NCBI GenBank assembly: GCA_041485445.1
Contig: JBGPJN010000163.1
Span: 1 to 6,860, forward strand
DNA from: SHYG01 sp041485445
GTDB taxonomy: Bacteria; Chloroflexota; Dehalococcoidia; Lucifugimonadales; UBA3495
Direction: 5' to 3'
Length of the DNA: 6,860 nt
Numbering within the stretch: position 1 is the first letter of the stretch; each line of letters begins with the position of its first letter. The position numbers and the translations under genes are program-made. Of the stretch, positions 5,117 through 6,860 are shown in pieces. The notes beneath the pieces were generated by a model. It had not been told where the DNA came from and searched no databases. It saw only the letters and a list, made by a program, of their open reading frames with translations.

Positions 5117-6253
5117 CTACTTGTTGATGAAGGCCAGCTTCTCGTAGCTGCCGCCGACCACGGGCTTGGCTTCCACGCCCATCCAGTCCTCCAGCAGGGT
5201 GGTGTACAGGCCGCGGTAGTCGTTGTTGAAGTGGAGGTCGCCCTCCAGAAGCTTGTTGGCTTCCAGGGACGGGTACTCGCCGTGGAGGCCGCCCGCCACG
5301 TTGTCGCCGACGACGAAGGCGATGCCGCCGGAACCGTGGTCGGAGCCGGAGCCGTTGTCGTGGACCCGGCGCCCGAACTCGGTGAAGACCAGCAGGGTCA
5401 CGTTGTCGGTGGCGTTGTGCTCCTGCAGGTCGGCATAGAAGTCAGCCACGGTCTGGGACACGTTGGTCCACAGCTTGGCGTGGGTGACCAGCTCGCCGGC
5501 GTGGGTGTCGAAGCTGTTGTAGGGGGCGGTGGTGTACAGGATGCGCACGCCCAAATTGGCCGTGATGACCTGGACAATGCTGCGCATGTACTGGGCCACC
5601 GAGTCGCCGCCGTACTCAATGCTGGAGCTGTACTTGAGGGGGGCTTCCTTCAGGATGTCGGCGCCTTTCAGGGCGTCCATGCCGGTGCTGGACAGGTAGT
5701 CCACCACGGCGCCCCGCCCGACGGTGGGGGAGTAGATGCGGGAGAACAGGTCCAGGGCCTCCATCCGCTCCTCCTCCTCCATGCCGGTGAGCACGCCGTA
5801 GGTCTCCAGGTTGCCTACGGAGGCGATGGGTACGCCGGGGGCCACCAGGGCCCGGGGCAGACCGCGGCCGAAGTTGACGCAGGTGAGCACGTTCTCACCC
5901 TTGGGGTCCATGGCCTTCACGGTGCGGCCCAGCCAGCCCTCGGTGCCAATCTTGTCCGGCTCGCAGGTGTGCCAGATGTCCATGGAGCGGAAGTGGGAGC
6001 GGCTGGGGTTGGGGTAGCCCACGCCCTGGATGATGGCTACCTTGCCCGCGTCGTACAGCTCCTTGATGGGCCCCATGTTGGGGTTGAAGCCGATGGTGTC
6101 GTTGATGGGCAACACCGAGTCGGTGGGGATGCGCACGATGGGCCGGTTGTCGGTATACAGGGGGTTGGTGTAGGGCACGATGGTGTTCATGGCATCGTTG
6201 CCGCCGGAAAGCTGGAGCACTACCAGCACCGGGTCTTTCTTGGTGGAGGTCAT
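5117..6253 (-). CDS. DUF1501 family protein without export signal
   Basis: This 378-residue protein belongs to DUF1501, a family distantly related to the alkaline phosphatase/sulfatase fold; its reaction is unknown. Visible family motifs in order: LQLSGGNDAMNTIVPY (13-28), RSHFRSMDIWHT (85-96), FDTH (248-251), TEFGRRVHDNGSGSDHGSGG (291-310, with D305-H306-G307 a likely metal-binding motif) and YRGLYTTLLEDWMG (346-359). Many relatives begin with a twin-arginine signal; here the first conserved strand starts at residue 8, and the in-frame upstream codons encode only charged residues, so this copy looks cytoplasmic. The ATG at 6253 has AAGGAG 8 nt upstream. It follows the DUF1800 gene by 72 bp, the usual DUF1800-DUF1501 order, and precedes the NHL gene. 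Family assignment is firm; function is open. Confidence 0.9.
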   Translation of the reverse strand: MTSTKKDPVLVVLQLSGGNDAMNTIVPYTNPLYTDNRPIVRIPTDSVLPINDTIGFNPNMGPIKELYDAGKVAIIQGVGYPNPSRSHFRSMDIWHTCEPDKIGTEGWLGRTVKAMDPKGENVLTCVNFGRGLPRALVAPGVPIASVGNLETYGVLTGMEEEERMEALDLFSRIYSPTVGRGAVVDYLSSTGMDALKGADILKEAPLKYSSSIEYGGDSVAQYMRSIVQVITANLGVRILYTTAPYNSFDTHAGELVTHAKLWTNVSQTVADFYADLQEHNATDNVTLLVFTEFGRRVHDNGSGSDHGSGGIAFVVGDNVAGGLHGEYPSLEANKLLEGDLHFNNDYRGLYTTLLEDWMGVEAKPVVGGSYEKLAFINK

Positions 6254-6286
6254 CTTCTTTTCTCCTTCTTGTTCTTTGGGCGCTGG

Positions 6287-6315
6287 GTAGGGGCGGGTTT
6301 GAAACCCGCCCCTAC
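6287..6315. repeat. Palindromic element with GTAGGGGC ends (copy 2)
   Basis: GTAGGGGCGGGTTT at 6287-6300 pairs perfectly with AAACCCGCCCCTAC at 6302-6315 around one central base. It lies between the DUF1800 stop and the DUF1501 start. It shares its 8-base ends with the element at 5074-5107. Within the transcript it would form a stable hairpin, but no T-tract follows, so read-through to DUF1501 is expected. Confidence 0.75.
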
Positions 6316-6325
6316 GGAGTCAACC

Positions 6326-6860
6326 TTACGCGAACTGGTACTCCTGGGTAGAGACGATGAGCTGGAGCACCTGGGCCGCCCGGGTGCCGAAGTCCGGGGC
6401 GCTGGGGTTGAGGGCGCCGCCCTTGCGGACGTGGTTGGTCAGGTGGTCCCGGGTCTCCTTGGGCAAATCGTAGTGGCCCAAGGCCTCCAGGCAGCCGCTG
6501 ACCAGGCTCTCCGGGGTCAGGTTGCGCTGGGCGGACAGGCGCTTGATGATGGCCTGCACGCCGGGCCTGCTGGTGTCGCCCAGCTGGTCGGCGCAGAAGT
6601 TAATGCGCTCCACCAGGGTGCCGCTGTCAATCCACTCGCTGCCGGTGTGCCAGCCCTCCACGGTGGGGGGGTTGAGCAGGTCCTGGCCCATGTAGCGGAT
6701 CTCGTTGGAGATGACCTGGAGGCCGGGCTGGATGACGTCCCAGCCGCCCACCAGCTTCAAGGTGCTGGCCACCACTTCCGCGGGGCTCTTGACCCGGGCG
6801 AAGCGGGCGTCCTTGAAGGACTGGGAGTTGAACAGGACTCGCAGCATGGCGCGGATCTCA
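6326..6860 (-). CDS. DUF1800 family protein, C-terminal part (5' end outside window)
   Basis: The frame is open to the right edge, so only the last 177 or so residues are visible and the true start lies outside; an internal ATG at 6847 is not a start because family-like sequence (EIRAMLRVLFNSQSF) runs through it. The hallmark block is MGQDLLNPPTVEGWHTGSEWID, about residues 53-74 counted from that ATG (key parts MGQDLLNPP, GW, WI), followed by VERINF; this matches the conserved C-terminal end of DUF1800. The tail is helical and ends VLQLIVSTQEYQFA, the usual closing motif. DUF1800 proteins have unknown biochemistry and are repeatedly encoded next to DUF1501, as here, which supports a joint complex. 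Whether this copy has an export signal cannot be seen. Confidence 0.87.
   Translation of the reverse strand, partial: EIRAMLRVLFNSQSFKDARFARVKSPAEVVASTLKLVGGWDVIQPGLQVISNEIRYMGQDLLNPPTVEGWHTGSEWIDSGTLVERINFCADQLGDTSRPGVQAIIKRLSAQRNLTPESLVSGCLEALGHYDLPKETRDHLTNHVRKGGALNPSAPDFGTRAAQVLQLIVSTQEYQFA

Noticed and set aside
4314..5147. Plus-strand open frame of about 277 codons opposite the NHL gene
   Set aside because: Repetitive Gly/Val/His-rich translation that mirrors the NHL repeats in antisense; no domain or ribosome-binding support.

Overview
The window looks like a piece of a high-GC bacterial chromosome, probably Chloroflexota and perhaps Dehalococcoidia or a related uncultured lineage. 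This is inferred from gene content and layout: a fused siroheme decarboxylase, a DUF1800/DUF1501/NHL cluster without export signals, TTG starts and many intergenic palindromes. No rRNA or marker gene confirms it. I found no tRNA, rRNA, CRISPR array, transposase or phage gene.

Layout from left to right. Positions 1-380 are non-coding and packed with inverted repeats. Positions 381-2145 (minus strand) hold a two-gene operon: a MerR/BldC-type DNA-binding protein with a helical C-terminal sensor-like domain, followed 19 bp later by a fused AhbA-AhbB (NirDL-type) siroheme decarboxylase of the alternative heme or heme d1 pathway. The regulator's leader carries three copies of ATAGATTT at an exact 10-bp period just before its start codon, a good candidate operator. 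Positions 2146-2736 are intergenic. Positions 2737-3336 (plus strand) hold two tightly coupled small genes of unknown function, both apparently starting at TTG and visibly less GC-rich than their surroundings. A hairpin terminator separates them from a convergent Fur/PerR-type regulator (3452-3916, minus), whose leader contains a perfect 15-bp-stem hairpin. Positions 4002-6860 (minus) hold a three-gene cluster, in transcription order DUF1800 (5' end outside the window), DUF1501 and a six-bladed NHL propeller. Each gap in this cluster carries a palindrome with the same GTAGGGGC ends.

How the genes may work together: the regulator and decarboxylase are probably co-transcribed, so the regulator may control tetrapyrrole synthesis and its own expression. 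The Fur/PerR protein could link iron or peroxide status to nearby metabolism, but no PerR or Fur box was seen. DUF1800 and DUF1501 proteins are a recurrent pair of unknown biochemistry, and the NHL protein may be a scaffold or partner. The best candidates for something undescribed are the regulator with its 10-bp-phased repeats in front of a heme-pathway gene, and the small two-gene module at 2737-3336.
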